From: Asticcacaulis sp. AC466
GTDB lineage: Bacteria; Pseudomonadota; Alphaproteobacteria; Caulobacterales; Caulobacteraceae
NCBI RefSeq assembly: GCF_000495815.1
Contig: NZ_AWGE01000012.1
Span: 156,795 to 220,794, forward strand
Length of the DNA stretch: 64,000 bases
Direction: 5' to 3'
The notes beneath the pieces were generated by a model. That model was not told the DNA's origin. It worked only from the letters and a program-made list of their open reading frames with translations, and searched no databases. Position numbers and translations under genes: made by a program. Every line of letters begins with the position of its first letter. Position 1 is the stretch's first letter. Shown piece after piece: positions 17,222 through 26,593 of this stretch.

Positions 17222-19084
17222 ATGACCGCGGATACACATCAAAAACGCGCCGATATTCAAGGGCTGCGCGGGATCGCCGTGTTGGCAGTGGTGCTGTTCC
17301 ATCTCAGCCATTCGGCCCTGCCGGGTGGATTTGCCGGTGTCGATATCTTCTTCGTCATTTCCGGCTATCTGATTACCCAAATCCTGCTGAAAGACAACCT
17401 GCGCCTGCGTGACTTCTACGTCCGGCGCGTGAGGCGACTGTTCCCGGCGCTCTATGCCGTTCTGGCGTTTACCCTGGTTGCGGGGCTTTTGATCTTGCCG
17501 CCGGCCCTGCTCAGCGAACTCGTCTACACCCAGTTCTTTACGACCTTGTTCCTGTCCAATTTCGCCTTTGCCCGCCTGACCGATTATTTCGACAGCGGCG
17601 CGGGGCTCAAACCTCTGCTGCACACCTGGTCTCTGGCGGTCGAGGAACAGTTCTACCTCGTCTATCCGGTTGTCCTGCTGGCTGTCCGCCGTTTCGCCGG
17701 GCGGTTCTTGTGGCCGGTTATCGGACTATTGGCGCTGTTGTCCCTGGCGGCCGCCCAGTGGTCGTCCAGACCGGAAGCGGCGTTTTATCTCCCCACGACG
17801 CGGGCCTTCGAACTGCTGATCGGGGCGCTGTGTGTGGCCATTCGCCTCGACCTGAGCAACGCACTAAAACGGGTGCTGTCGCTGGCGGGTGTCGGCCTGA
17901 TTGTCTTGAGCCTGATCTGCCTGAACGATCGCCTGCCGTTTCCGGGGCTGTGGGCCTTGCCGCCGTGTCTGGGCGCGGCCCTTTTACTCGTCACGTGCGA
18001 CGGTTGGGGTAATCGGTTGATCAGTGCGCCGCCTCTCGTCTGGAGCGGCGACATTTCCTATTCCTTGTATCTATGGCACTGGCCCATGCTGGTCTTTGCT
18101 CGCCTGCTGTTCGGCGAGTCGCTCTGGCCAAGCCTTGCCGCCGTGGCCCTAGCCTTCGGGCTGGCGGTTCTGTCCTGGCGCTACATCGAACAGCCGTTTC
18201 TGGCCGGTCGCCCGCGTCGCCCATTTGCACTGGCCGGGGGTGCCATGGCGGTATCGATCCTGGCGGCCCTGCTGGTCTTTAATGCCAAGGGGCTGCCACA
18301 ACGTTTCAACACCTCAGAGCGCGCGGCCTTCGCGGCGGCGGACGACTACAACCCCGATCGCAAGCGATGTCACCTGGCGCGTGAGGCGCGTGTGGCCTAC
18401 GCCGATACCTGCGTCTACGGAACGCCCGTCGTCGCGCCGTCCGTCGCGGTCTGGGGCGATAGCCAGGGCGCGGAACTTTCGCTGGCGCTGGGGGAGCGGA
18501 TGCCTGGTGCGGGTGTGCGTCAGATCACCGCGTCGGCCTGCCCGCCAAGCATCGGCTATACCATCGCCTATAATTCCGCCTGCCGCGCCCACAATGCCGA
18601 CATGCTTTTGCACCTGACGCATGACCCGCGCATCGAAACGGTCGTGCTGACGGCCAACTATCACCGCTATGCCGATGAAAACCTACCGGCCATGCTGGGT
18701 GGGCTGGAACTGAGCGCGCTGGATTTGAGCCGCGCCGGCAAACATGTGGTGATCGTTTATCCCGTGCCCGTCTATGATTTCGATCCGCCGTCTCAGGTGG
18801 GATTGGCCATGCACCTGGGGCGCGATCCCCGCGCCGTGGGGATGAGCCGTGCGCAGTTCGATCGCGATACCGCTCAGGTCACGGCGCAACTGGACCGGTT
18901 CGTTTCGGCGCACCCTCTCGCCGCCATCAGGCCGTCGGATGTGCTGTGCGATGAGGCGCGATGCCGGGTCTATACGGCCGGTGACGGTGTCCTTTATTTC
19001 AATGGCCAGCATCTGAGCCTGACGGGCGCGAAACGGGTGGCGACGCTATTTACCAGCCAAGCCCCGTCTCTCCACGCAAAATAG
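17222..19084 (+). CDS. OafA/YrhL-type acyltransferase with C-terminal SGNH domain
   Basis: 620 residues from ATG 17222 (GGTGAGGGGCTT upstream); a longer GTG frame to 17165 would run through a hairpin. N-terminal acyltransferase-3 membrane domain, about residues 1-350, with ten or so hydrophobic segments and the signature DIQGLRGIAVLAVVLFHLSH...GGFAGVDIFFVISGYLIT. The C-terminal periplasmic SGNH/GDSL-like domain begins near 390: AVWGDSQGAELSLAL (nucleophile Ser) and the closing GQHLSLTGAKRVA with the catalytic His. Such two-domain enzymes O-acetylate LPS O-antigen, exopolysaccharide or peptidoglycan. Its 3' end overlaps the convergent methyltransferase gene by 35 bp. The glycan acceptor cannot be read from sequence. 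Confidence 0.9.
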   Translation: MTADTHQKRADIQGLRGIAVLAVVLFHLSHSALPGGFAGVDIFFVISGYLITQILLKDNLRLRDFYVRRVRRLFPALYAVLAFTLVAGLLILPPALLSELVYTQFFTTLFLSNFAFARLTDYFDSGAGLKPLLHTWSLAVEEQFYLVYPVVLLAVRRFAGRFLWPVIGLLALLSLAAAQWSSRPEAAFYLPTTRAFELLIGALCVAIRLDLSNALKRVLSLAGVGLIVLSLICLNDRLPFPGLWALPPCLGAALLLVTCDGWGNRLISAPPLVWSGDISYSLYLWHWPMLVFARLLFGESLWPSLAAVALAFGLAVLSWRYIEQPFLAGRPRRPFALAGGAMAVSILAALLVFNAKGLPQRFNTSERAAFAAADDYNPDRKRCHLAREARVAYADTCVYGTPVVAPSVAVWGDSQGAELSLALGERMPGAGVRQITASACPPSIGYTIAYNSACRAHNADMLLHLTHDPRIETVVLTANYHRYADENLPAMLGGLELSALDLSRAGKHVVIVYPVPVYDFDPPSQVGLAMHLGRDPRAVGMSRAQFDRDTAQVTAQLDRFVSAHPLAAIRPSDVLCDEARCRVYTAGDGVLYFNGQHLSLTGAKRVATLFTSQAPSLHAK

Positions 19085-19835
19085 CCTCGACCGCCGGGGT
19101 GTGTTTGCGTTCCCCATTGTCGTGCAGGATCAATGGCGGCAGGAGACGCAAGGGCGCCTTACCCAGGCGTTGCGCCTTGACCAGCACGCGCTTGGCGTCC
19201 TTGTCGGCAAAGGGCAGAACCGGGCGGACGACGAAGGCGCCGCATTTTTTACTCAGTCCGCTCAGAATGTCGGCCAGCCGGTCGGCGCGGTGAATGAAGA
19301 CGATGTGGCCACCATCGTTTACGGCGGCCTGCGCAAAGTCGAGCCAGGCGTCGAGCCCGTCGTCGGCGATCCAGGCGGCGCGTTTGGTCTCATGCGGCGG
19401 GCGCAGCAGGTCAGGATCGTCGAAAAAGGGAGGATTACTGAACACCAGATCGACGCGAGGCAGATCGAAGCATTTGAAGCCCTTGCCGATATCACCAGAT
19501 ACGATGGCGACATCGCCGGCATTCAACAGCCTGTTTTGCTGGGCCAGCATGACATAGGCCGCCTCACGCTCAATACCCGTCAGGGTCAGCGCCGGACACC
19601 GCGCCTTCAGCGAGAACAGCGCACCGCCAACGCCGCAGCCCAGTTCCAGCGCCGTCCTGATTTTCGGGATGGTCGCGCAGCCTGCGGCCAAAAGCGCGCC
19701 GTCCATACCGATGCGATAGCCCTTGGCAGGCTGCATCACTTTGACGCGCCCGTTCAGCAGATGCGTCAGGACGCCATTCGTGTCAGAATGGGCGGGTGTT
19801 TCGCTAGTCATATCCAAATTGTTTTCTAACGCCAT
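19050..19835 (-). CDS. TrmN6-like tRNA1(Val) A37 N6-methyltransferase
   Basis: 262 residues from ATG 19835; the frame extends to 19907, but those extra 24 residues look like 5' leader. SAM-binding motif I is LELGCGVGGALFSLKARCP, with GIEREAAYVMLAQQN next. The adenine-N6 motif SNPPFFDDPDLLRPPHETKRAAW matches YfiC/TrmN6 proteins, which have the same NPP-[FY] and HE-KR-A pattern. The N-terminal LLNGRVKVMQPAKGYRIGMDGALLAA is also typical. It methylates tRNA or possibly another nucleic acid. Divergent from the polyprenyl synthase gene. Confidence 0.85.
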   Translation of the reverse strand: MALENNLDMTSETPAHSDTNGVLTHLLNGRVKVMQPAKGYRIGMDGALLAAGCATIPKIRTALELGCGVGGALFSLKARCPALTLTGIEREAAYVMLAQQNRLLNAGDVAIVSGDIGKGFKCFDLPRVDLVFSNPPFFDDPDLLRPPHETKRAAWIADDGLDAWLDFAQAAVNDGGHIVFIHRADRLADILSGLSKKCGAFVVRPVLPFADKDAKRVLVKAQRLGKAPLRLLPPLILHDNGERKHTPAVEAILRGETGLGW

Positions 19836-19875
19836 ATTTCCGTAAGAAGTAAAAACCCTGAGTGCGGACCTGATA

Positions 19876-19912
19876 CCGCCTGAGGGCGGCAGGCTTCGGA
19901 CGGTCAAACCGT
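19876..19912. other. Two small inverted repeats between methyltransferase and ispB genes
   Basis: CCGCC-TGAG-GGCGG (19876-19889) and ACGGT-CAA-ACCGT (19900-19912) in the 185-bp divergent intergenic region. They could be leader hairpins or operator sites; no further evidence. Confidence 0.3.
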
Positions 19913-20020
19913 GACCCAGCGGAAACTGTAGCTCTTTTCGTTCCTAAATAATATCGGGGGGCATTGCCTGAGGCGTCAAGGCGGTTTATGGCCTAAAGGT
20001 TAAAGTCAGGAGTTAGTAAC

Positions 20021-21058
20021 TTGGATTCGGCCAATATTGATACTGTGCGCCCCGCACCGGAGGCGGCAAAAACCGCTCCCAAGGCCGACGTCAAGGCGCT
20101 GGTCACTCTTTGCGATCCGGACATGGTCGCGGTCAACGCCCTGATCACCGAACGCATGCAATCCGAAGTCGCCGTCATTCCCGCCTTGGCCGCTCATCTG
20201 ATCGCCGCTGGCGGTAAGCGTTTGCGGCCTTTGTTGTGCGTTGCCGCCGCCCGGCTGTGCGGCACGGACAATACGCACCACTACAATCTGTCCGCCGCCG
20301 TCGAATTTATTCACACCGCGACCCTGCTGCACGACGACGTGGTCGATTCCTCGCAACTGCGTCGCGGCAAGGTCGCCGCCCATCTCATCTGGGGCGCGCC
20401 GTCTTCGGTTCTCGTCGGTGATTTCCTGTTTGCCCGCGCCTTCGAACTGATGGTTGAGACGGGCAGCCTGCGTGCGCTCGACATCCTGTCAAAGGCGTCG
20501 GCCATCATCACCCAGGGTGAAGTCCTGCAACTGATGAAGGCGTTCGATCTGAACCTGACACAAGCCGACTACATCGAAATCATATCGTCCAAGACCGCCG
20601 CCCTGTTCTCTGCCGCGTCGGAAAGCGGCGCCGTAGCGGCAGGGGCATCGGAGGACAGGGTCCAGGCCCTGTACAGCTATGGCCTCAATCTCGGCCTGGC
20701 TTTCCAGATTCAGGACGACGTGCTTGATTACCAAGGCTCGGCCGCCGATCTGGGCAAGAATGCCGGTGACGATTTCGCCGAGGGCAAATCCACCCTGCCG
20801 CTGATCCTGGCAATGCGCGCCAGCCGTGACACCGATGCCGCCTTCTGGGACCGCACCATCGGCAAGCGTGAGCAGGTGCCGGGCGATTTCGAACGCGCAC
20901 AGGCCTTGATGACATCGTCGGGGGCGCTCGACGAAGCGCGGGCCGTGGCCCGCGCCTATGCCGAGAAGGCACGCGCTGCCCTGTCGATTTTCGACGCCGG
21001 TCCGTGGCGCAACGCGCTGGAAAATCTCGCCGTCTATAGTGTCGATCGGCAAACCTAA
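20021..21058 (+). CDS. ispB: Long-chain (octaprenyl-type) polyprenyl diphosphate synthase
   Basis: 345 residues from a TTG start with AGGAG 8 bp upstream. It condenses isopentenyl diphosphate units into the ubiquinone side chain. Signatures: AAGGKRLRPLLCVAAARLCG, first aspartate-rich motif HTATLLHDDVVDSS, and second motif FQIQDDVLDYQGSAADLGKNAGDDFAEGKSTLPLIL. A small residue ahead of the first DDxxD motif fits long-chain products, but the exact chain length is not determined. The acyltransferase gene follows 15 bp later and is probably co-transcribed. Confidence 0.92.
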   Translation: MDSANIDTVRPAPEAAKTAPKADVKALVTLCDPDMVAVNALITERMQSEVAVIPALAAHLIAAGGKRLRPLLCVAAARLCGTDNTHHYNLSAAVEFIHTATLLHDDVVDSSQLRRGKVAAHLIWGAPSSVLVGDFLFARAFELMVETGSLRALDILSKASAIITQGEVLQLMKAFDLNLTQADYIEIISSKTAALFSAASESGAVAAGASEDRVQALYSYGLNLGLAFQIQDDVLDYQGSAADLGKNAGDDFAEGKSTLPLILAMRASRDTDAAFWDRTIGKREQVPGDFERAQALMTSSGALDEARAVARAYAEKARAALSIFDAGPWRNALENLAVYSVDRQT

Positions 21059-21073
21059 GGTATTGGCGTCGTT

Positions 21074-22264
21074 TTGTCAGACTTGCCGCCTCTTCACCCG
21101 AGCAAGGCCCGTTTTTACGAGCTTGATATTCTGCGCGGTGTGGCAGCGGTTCTGGTCGTGTTTTATCATTACAAGCATTTTCTGCTTATTAGTGAAGCTG
21201 CCGGTTTCGATTACGCTGACCTGCCGTTCCAAGACCTCCTCATGCCGCTGTATCTTTACGGCCAGTTTTTCGTGGAACTGTTCTTTGCCATTTCGGGGTA
21301 CGTCTTTTTCTGGCTTTACGCGGATGCCATCAAAACCCGACGCACCGGCCCGGTGCGCTTTTTTATTGCCCGCTTCGCCAGGCTTTATCCGCTCTATTTC
21401 GTGACGCTTGTGGCTGCGGCCGTGCTTCAGATTGCGTATACGCACGTCTCTGGCGCGAGTTTTATCTATTCCGACAACACATCCTTCAATTTCGTGCTCA
21501 GCCTCTTCATGGTGCAGCAGTGGTGGCCTGGAGCGGTACAGACCTTCAACGGTCCTGCCTGGTCGATTTCGGTCGAAGTTTTCCTCTACGCCTTGTTTTT
21601 CCTGATTTGCTATCTGAGGCGGACATCGTATTTTGTTCTATTGCTTCTGATTGTTATTGGCCTGACGATTAAGGACATGGACGCCCTGAGCGATTTCGCC
21701 CGCGGCATGCCGCATTTTTTCATTGGGGGATTGGTCTTCTATCTCGTGCAATGGCTACGCGCCGATGGACGGGAAAAAATACGCAAAGCGGTCACCATCG
21801 GCCTCGGGATAGTCCTGCCGGTGTTGGCTGTAATCAGTTTCGTGCGGGGACGGGTGCCTGGGCAACTGCATGGGAATGACCTTGTTTCCACCGTTTTTAG
21901 CGTTGACAGTTTCATCTACATTTTTCTGCCGCTTTTCCTTTTGCAGATCGGCTTGATGCAGGGGCATTGGAAGGTCTCGCTGATGAGTCGTGAGACCCTG
22001 CATCGGTGGTCATGGATCGGCGATATCAGCTATGCGGTTTATTTGATCCATTTCCCTCTTCAACTGGCGATGATGCTCATCTTGTCCGCCTGGCCGGCCG
22101 CCACACGATTGGCCATTTTCAGTTCGCCCATCACCCTCATCGGCTTTATGGGAACGGCTTGCGGACTGGCATGGCTGAGCCATCGCTATTTTGAAATGCC
22201 GATGCAGCGCTTTTTACGCGGCTGGATGGGGGAACGTCTGGATAAGCCAAAAGCGCTGGGCTAA
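21074..22264 (+). CDS. Acyltransferase 3 family integral membrane protein
   Basis: 396 residues, about ten hydrophobic segments. The N-terminal signature ELDILRGVAAVLVVFYHYKHF and FFVELFFAISGYVFFWLYAD, followed by RFFIARFARLYPLYF, is diagnostic of acyltransferase-3 proteins (acetyl or other acyl transfer to extracytoplasmic glycans). No SGNH domain follows. The start is uncertain: a TTG at 21074 gives about 20 residues before the first conserved motif and has only a weak AGG upstream. It probably shares the ispB transcript. One of four such proteins within 17 kb. Confidence 0.88.
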   Translation: MSDLPPLHPSKARFYELDILRGVAAVLVVFYHYKHFLLISEAAGFDYADLPFQDLLMPLYLYGQFFVELFFAISGYVFFWLYADAIKTRRTGPVRFFIARFARLYPLYFVTLVAAAVLQIAYTHVSGASFIYSDNTSFNFVLSLFMVQQWWPGAVQTFNGPAWSISVEVFLYALFFLICYLRRTSYFVLLLLIVIGLTIKDMDALSDFARGMPHFFIGGLVFYLVQWLRADGREKIRKAVTIGLGIVLPVLAVISFVRGRVPGQLHGNDLVSTVFSVDSFIYIFLPLFLLQIGLMQGHWKVSLMSRETLHRWSWIGDISYAVYLIHFPLQLAMMLILSAWPAATRLAIFSSPITLIGFMGTACGLAWLSHRYFEMPMQRFLRGWMGERLDKPKALG

Positions 22265-22298
22265 AACGAATCTTCGAACTTAATATCGGGAGCAGATC

Positions 22299-23822
22299 AT
22301 GGCGGACACCACAGGCGCCTTTGTTGGCCAGGCCACTCAACCGGAAGTCCTGCTCTATAGCCGCGCCAACCGGCATGGGCTTATTGCCGGCGCGACCGGC
22401 ACCGGCAAGACCGTAACCTTGCAGATCCTCGCCCAGGCTTTTTCTGACGCTGGCGTGCCAGTGTTTGCCGCCGACATCAAGGGTGACCTGTCGGGCATAT
22501 CGCAACTCGGCCAGCCCAATGACAAACTGTTGGCGCGCGCCCAGCAGATGAATCTCGAACTGACGCCCGCCGCCGCCCCGGTCATCTTTTGGGACCTCTA
22601 TGGCCAGAAGGGCCACCCGATCCGCGCCACCATTTCCGAGATGGGGCCCTTGCTGCTGGCCCGGCTCCTGGAACTGAACGATGTGCAGGAAGGCGTGCTC
22701 AACATTGCCTTTGCGGTCGCGGACAAGGAAGGCCTGCTGCTGCTCGATCTCAACGACCTGCGCGCCATACTGAGCCACATCTCCGACAACGCCAAGGCCT
22801 TGAGCCAGGTCTACGGCCAGGTGTCACCCACGACGGTCGCCACCATCCTGCGGCAATTGCTGACCCTGGAAAATCAAGGGGCGGCGCAGTTCTTCGGTGA
22901 ACCCGCTCTGCGCCTCGAAGACCTGATGCGCACCCATATTTCCGGAAAAGGCTATGTCAACATCCTGACGTCCGACCGTCTGATGCAGAATCCGAAGCTC
23001 TATTCGACCTTCCTGCTGTGGTTGATGTCGGAGCTCTTCGAGGAACTGCCAGAAGTGGGCGATCCGGAAAAACCGCGCCTTGTCTTCTTCTTCGACGAAG
23101 CCCACCTTTTGTTCAATGAGGCCTCCAAGGCATTGCTGCAAAAAATCGAGCAGGTCGTGCGCCTGATCCGTTCGAAAGGCGTGGGCATCTATTTCATCAC
23201 CCAGAATCCGGCCGATATTCCCGATACCGTGCTGGGGCAGTTGGGTAACCGGGTTCAACATGCCCTGCGCGCCTATACCCCGTCGGAGCAGAAGGGCCTG
23301 AAGGCGGCGGCCGATTCGTTCCGCGCCAATCCCGCCTTCGATACGCTTGAGGTCCTTCAGGCGCTTGGGACGGGGGAGGCGCTCGTCTCACTGCTCGACG
23401 TAAAGGGTATTCCAGCCATTTGCGACAGGACGCTCATTCGCCCGCCGGCGTCGCGCATGGGACCGGCGACCGATCAGGAACGCGCCGACCTCATGGCCAA
23501 ATCGCCGGTGAGTGGTGTCTATGATACGACTAAGGACCGCGAGTCAGCCTACGAAATCCTGACGGCGCGCATCGCCAAGGCCCAGGCCGAGGCGCCACCA
23601 CCCCCGCCGTCCGCGGAGGAGAAGGCGGCAGCCAAGGCCGCGCTCCAGGCGGCGAAAGAAGAAGAACGCCAGAAGGCCGCCGAAGAAAAGGCACGCCAGA
23701 AGGCGGCGGCGCAGACCATGAAGTCGGTCACGTCGGTCGCCGTGCCGATCATCCGGTCGATGGGTATCGCCCTGGGCCGTGAACTGTTGCGCGGTCTTAT
23801 GGGCAACAGCAAACGGCGCTGA
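22299..23822 (+). CDS. HerA-like/DUF853 ATPase (YjgR type)
   Basis: 507 residues. The N-terminal Walker [23 protein letters not shown] is followed by [38 protein letters not shown], and the Walker B-like [18 protein letters not shown], then [30 protein letters not shown]. This is the DUF853/YjgR group related to HerA-type translocases. Residues 410-475 form an A/E/K-rich coiled-coil-like stretch, and the C-terminus is basic (SNSKRR region). Function is unknown. The ATG is 34 bp after the acyltransferase stop and has its own GGGAG ribosome binding site. Confidence 0.9.
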   Translation: MADTTGAFVGQATQPEVLLYSRANRHGLIAGATGTGKTVTLQILAQAFSDAGVPVFAADIKGDLSGISQLGQPNDKLLARAQQMNLELTPAAAPVIFWDLYGQKGHPIRATISEMGPLLLARLLELNDVQEGVLNIAFAVADKEGLLLLDLNDLRAILSHISDNAKALSQVYGQVSPTTVATILRQLLTLENQGAAQFFGEPALRLEDLMRTHISGKGYVNILTSDRLMQNPKLYSTFLLWLMSELFEELPEVGDPEKPRLVFFFDEAHLLFNEASKALLQKIEQVVRLIRSKGVGIYFITQNPADIPDTVLGQLGNRVQHALRAYTPSEQKGLKAAADSFRANPAFDTLEVLQALGTGEALVSLLDVKGIPAICDRTLIRPPASRMGPATDQERADLMAKSPVSGVYDTTKDRESAYEILTARIAKAQAEAPPPPPSAEEKAAAKAALQAAKEEERQKAAEEKARQKAAAQTMKSVTSVAVPIIRSMGIALGRELLRGLMGNSKRR

Positions 23823-23829
23823 TGTAAAA

Positions 23830-24582
23830 TCAGAGGTCCAGCATGTCCACGGTTTTCCAGACCAGGTGCTGGCCGGAGTCGACGCAGATCATCTGGCCCG
23901 TCACGCTGGGCGCGTTGAGCAGATACAGAACGGCGGCGGCGACTTCCTCGGGCGAGGTCGGTTTTTGCAGCAGGGTCGATCGCGCCTCGCGGTCGAAATC
24001 CTTCTCGCTCTGGTGAATCGATTTCAGGGTTGGACCGGGGCCGACGGCATTGACGCGAATATGCGGCGCCAAGGCCTGGGCCAGGGTACGTGTGGCGTGC
24101 CAAAGGCCGGCCTTCGACATGCTGTAGCTGAAAAAGGGCGGAGACGGTTTCAGGACCCGCTGGTCAATCATATTGATGATCGACGCGCCCGGCCGGATGT
24201 CGGGCTGCTCGGCAAAGGCCTGCGCCAACAGAACCGGCGCCAGCAGATTGGTGTCCATGTGGGTTTGCCAACTGTCGATGGTCAGCGTGCGGGCGCGGTC
24301 GTCGGCGAAGACCGAGGCATTATTGACAAGTACGTCTACGGGGCCAAGCGCATCGCGGGCCTTGCCGATCAGGCCTGAGACCGTGGCGACATCGGACAGA
24401 TCGCCCTGGATAGGGTGGGCGCGCACGCCAAGGCCTTCCAGTTCGGCGACAAGCGCCACGGCGTCGTCCTGCGAACGGCCGTAATGAACGCCTATATCGT
24501 AACCGGCCTTGGCCAGGGCTATGGCGATGGCGCGGCCAATCCGCTTGGCGGCGCCAGTGACAAGTGCGGTCTTGTTAGTCAA
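23830..24582 (-). CDS. SDR-family oxidoreductase, FolM/pteridine-reductase-like
   Basis: 250 residues from a TTG start. The start overlaps the stop of a short upstream ORF (TTGACTAA), so its translation is probably coupled. SDR motifs: cofactor site TALVTGAAKRIGRAIAIALA, NNASVF in place of the classical NNAG, and catalytic Tyr-x3-Lys in FSYSMSKAGLWHATRTLA. The form AAKRIG, NNASVF and the active-site spacing are typical of FolM/pteridine reductases that reduce dihydropterins. The C-terminal VTGQMICVDSGQHLVW is also seen in that group. Convergent with the DUF853 gene, 7 bp apart. Confidence 0.88.
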   Translation of the reverse strand: MTNKTALVTGAAKRIGRAIAIALAKAGYDIGVHYGRSQDDAVALVAELEGLGVRAHPIQGDLSDVATVSGLIGKARDALGPVDVLVNNASVFADDRARTLTIDSWQTHMDTNLLAPVLLAQAFAEQPDIRPGASIINMIDQRVLKPSPPFFSYSMSKAGLWHATRTLAQALAPHIRVNAVGPGPTLKSIHQSEKDFDREARSTLLQKPTSPEEVAAAVLYLLNAPSVTGQMICVDSGQHLVWKTVDMLDL

Positions 24583-24655
24583 TGCGACCGAAGTCGATGA
24601 CGTTCATCACGCACATGAAGATCAGGAAAGAAGCGAGAATAGCGATGGCAAGCAT
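24575..24655 (-). CDS. 26-residue hydrophobic small protein overlapping the SDR start
   Basis: Starts MLAIAILASFLIFMCVMNV and ends VIDFGRID. The first 19 residues form a single transmembrane-like helix with a short polar tail. GGAG lies 7 bp before the ATG, a proper ribosome binding site. The stop codon lies within the first eight bases of the SDR gene (TTGACTAA), the arrangement expected for translational coupling. It may be a small membrane protein or only a leader that drives SDR translation. I know of no assigned function. Confidence 0.55.
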   Translation of the reverse strand: MLAIAILASFLIFMCVMNVIDFGRID

Positions 24656-24792
24656 GGAAGGACTCCGCGACTATATGGCATTTCGGTTACACGCTCGCAC
24701 GCGCCTAGACAAGAGCCTCATCACGGATATTTAATCCAGACGCCTGAGTTTGGCGTATTGCGCCTGTTACGTATTGGAGCCATGCTTAGCCT

Positions 24793-25266
24793 ATGGAAGA
24801 TTGGAAACGTGTCGTTGAGCCCTATTCGCGTCCGCTGTTTTTCGCCTATTCCCGGGCGACACGTGGCAAGACGCTGGGCGTGCGTGGATTGGTGGTCAAC
24901 CCCAAGGGCGAGGTGCTGCTGATCGAGCATACTTATCTGCCTGGCTGGTGGCTGCCCGGCGGCGGGGTCGATGCTGGTGAAACCGCTCATGCGGCGGTGG
25001 CGCGCGAATTGCGCGAAGAAGCCGGCGTCAATCCGCTCGAACTCCCCCGCCTGCTGTCGGTGCATAGCAATGAGCAGTTCTTCCCCGGCGACCACGTTCT
25101 TCTGTTCCGTGTCGATGTCTTCGAAAACGTGCCGATGACGGCGCACGCCGAGATCAAGAATGTCGGCTTTTTTTCGCCGGACGCCTTGCCGGAAAATATC
25201 AATGGCGGCAGCTTGCGGCGCATACAGGAGGCCTTGCAGGGCTTTCCCCCGGATCCGCTCTGGTAG
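24793..25266 (+). CDS. NUDIX hydrolase
   Basis: 157 residues. A complete Nudix box GGGVDAGETAHAAVAREL-REEAGV with the metal-binding REEAG is at about residues 56-79. It is preceded by VRGLVVNPKGEVLLIEHTYLPGWWLPGG, in the usual beta-strand arrangement. Such enzymes hydrolyse nucleoside diphosphates linked to another moiety; the substrate cannot be inferred. Monocistronic, with a 15-bp direct repeat at its 3' end. Confidence 0.9.
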   Translation: MEDWKRVVEPYSRPLFFAYSRATRGKTLGVRGLVVNPKGEVLLIEHTYLPGWWLPGGGVDAGETAHAAVARELREEAGVNPLELPRLLSVHSNEQFFPGDHVLLFRVDVFENVPMTAHAEIKNVGFFSPDALPENINGGSLRRIQEALQGFPPDPLW

Positions 25267-25289
25267 ACTGGCCTCTCTGGTAGACTGGC
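25258..25289. repeat. 15-bp direct repeat across the Nudix stop codon
   Basis: CTCTGGTAGACTGGC at 25258-25272 and again at 25275-25289. The first copy contains the Nudix stop codon (TGG TAG); the second reaches the last base of the convergent acyltransferase gene. Confidence 0.8.
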
Positions 25290-26476
25290 TACTCTGCCGG
25301 TGGCGGGCTGGGGCGAACGGTCAGGTCGCGAACGAACCCGACGAGCTTGCCGTAGTTTTCCCGTGTGAAGACTGGTTTGCGGTTTTCCAGCCTCTTGATC
25401 AGGTTGCGCGCCCAGATGCGTGACGGCTTTTCATAATAGTAGTGGGTCACTGCGGCAATCCCGATAGACAGGGCGATCGAAATCAAAGCCCAGTTCAGTC
25501 GCGAAATATTGCCGGCCAGTCCCCAGGCGGGCAGGGACTTGAGAATAATCTTCTGGATCAGGTCGTGCACCAGGTAGAGGGCGAACGATATGACGCCCAG
25601 CCAGTAGGTGATCCGGCTTTGCAGCAGGCGCGCGACCAGGCCTTCGTCATGGCTCAGGCTCATGATGAGTCCGGCAAATGCCGCGATCAGCCATAGGTCG
25701 GTCGCCTTGTAGCAGAGCAGGACGAGGGCGATCAGCAGGAACAGACCCGATGCTCGCGCCGGGATCAGGTCTTTGAAGCGGAAAGCGACCAGACCGATGT
25801 AAAATGAGGCCAGGCAGCGCAGAAGCGTGCCGGGTGCATAGGAATGCACGACATCCAGTTGCCCGGCATGATGATGGGTATGGGTCATCCAGAACGGCCC
25901 AAAGGCGACTGAGGTCAGGACGGCGAAGGCAACCGCTGTGCCCATCAAGGCATAACGGCGCGGCATCCACATGGCCAGCATGATGCTGAACGGAAACAGC
26001 AGGTAGGCCGCCCATTCGGTGCTGATCGACCACGATGGCGGCACGATAGAATAGGCCAGGCCCCAGACGTGGGTCATGGTGATGTTGAAGGGCAGGGCGC
26101 GCAGGACATCGTCGTCAAACCGGTAGGTGTCGCTGAGCACCGTGGTGATGGCCACGGCGGTAATCAGCGTCATGAGAATGTACAGCGGATATATCCGCGC
26201 CAGTCGGACCAGCAGAAACTGCTTGAAATTTTTCAGGGAAAAACCATCGCGGAACCAGTCGGCATAGGTGATCGCCATGACGAAGCCGGACAGGATGAAG
26301 AACAGGTCCACCGCCATATAGCCGTGACGGATGAACGGCTTGATCAGCGACGGAAAGGCCACCAAACCGTTGGCGTGGAAAAAGACGACATAGAGCGCAG
26401 CCACGCCACGCAGGCCGGTCAGGGCTTTTATCTCGCGGGATTTTCGCGCGGTCGTCGGGATGGCGGCGGGCGTCAT
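25289..26476 (-). CDS. Acyltransferase 3 family integral membrane protein
   Basis: 395 residues with multiple hydrophobic segments. N-terminal EIKALTGLRGVAALYVVFFHANG, then GYMAVDLFFILSGFVMAITYADWF and FLLVRLARIYPLYILMTL are the family's diagnostic motifs, including the His in FFH. The C-terminal VTHYYYEKPSRIWARNLIKR is the typical final helix (YEKP). It probably transfers an acyl group to an exported glycan or lipid. Transcribed alone on the minus strand, with 249 bp of intergenic DNA on its 5' side before uvrC. Confidence 0.9.
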   Translation of the reverse strand: MTPAAIPTTARKSREIKALTGLRGVAALYVVFFHANGLVAFPSLIKPFIRHGYMAVDLFFILSGFVMAITYADWFRDGFSLKNFKQFLLVRLARIYPLYILMTLITAVAITTVLSDTYRFDDDVLRALPFNITMTHVWGLAYSIVPPSWSISTEWAAYLLFPFSIMLAMWMPRRYALMGTAVAFAVLTSVAFGPFWMTHTHHHAGQLDVVHSYAPGTLLRCLASFYIGLVAFRFKDLIPARASGLFLLIALVLLCYKATDLWLIAAFAGLIMSLSHDEGLVARLLQSRITYWLGVISFALYLVHDLIQKIILKSLPAWGLAGNISRLNWALISIALSIGIAAVTHYYYEKPSRIWARNLIKRLENRKPVFTRENYGKLVGFVRDLTVRPSPPPAE

Positions 26477-26539
26477 GAAAGCTCGATACTGTTCCGGAAG
26501 GTGCCCTATATAGGCTATTGTGGGTAGAATACCAATTCA

Positions 26540-26559
26540 CAATCACGGCCGCGTGATTG
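26540..26559. promoter_or_regulatory. Palindrome in the divergent acyltransferase-uvrC intergenic region
   Basis: CAATCACG-GCCG-CGTGATTG, perfect 8-bp arms, 64 bp upstream of the acyltransferase start and 167 bp upstream of uvrC. A dimeric-regulator site is plausible; the regulator is unknown. Confidence 0.35.
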
Positions 26560-26570
26560 AACTTTTGTTA

Positions 26571-26593
26571 CACGCCGCTGACAAAACGGCGTG
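26571..26593. other. Short hairpin in the acyltransferase-uvrC intergenic region
   Basis: CACGCCG-N9-CGGCGTG. There is no T-run, so a terminator role is unlikely. The rest of 26477-26725 shows nothing I can assign. Confidence 0.3.
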
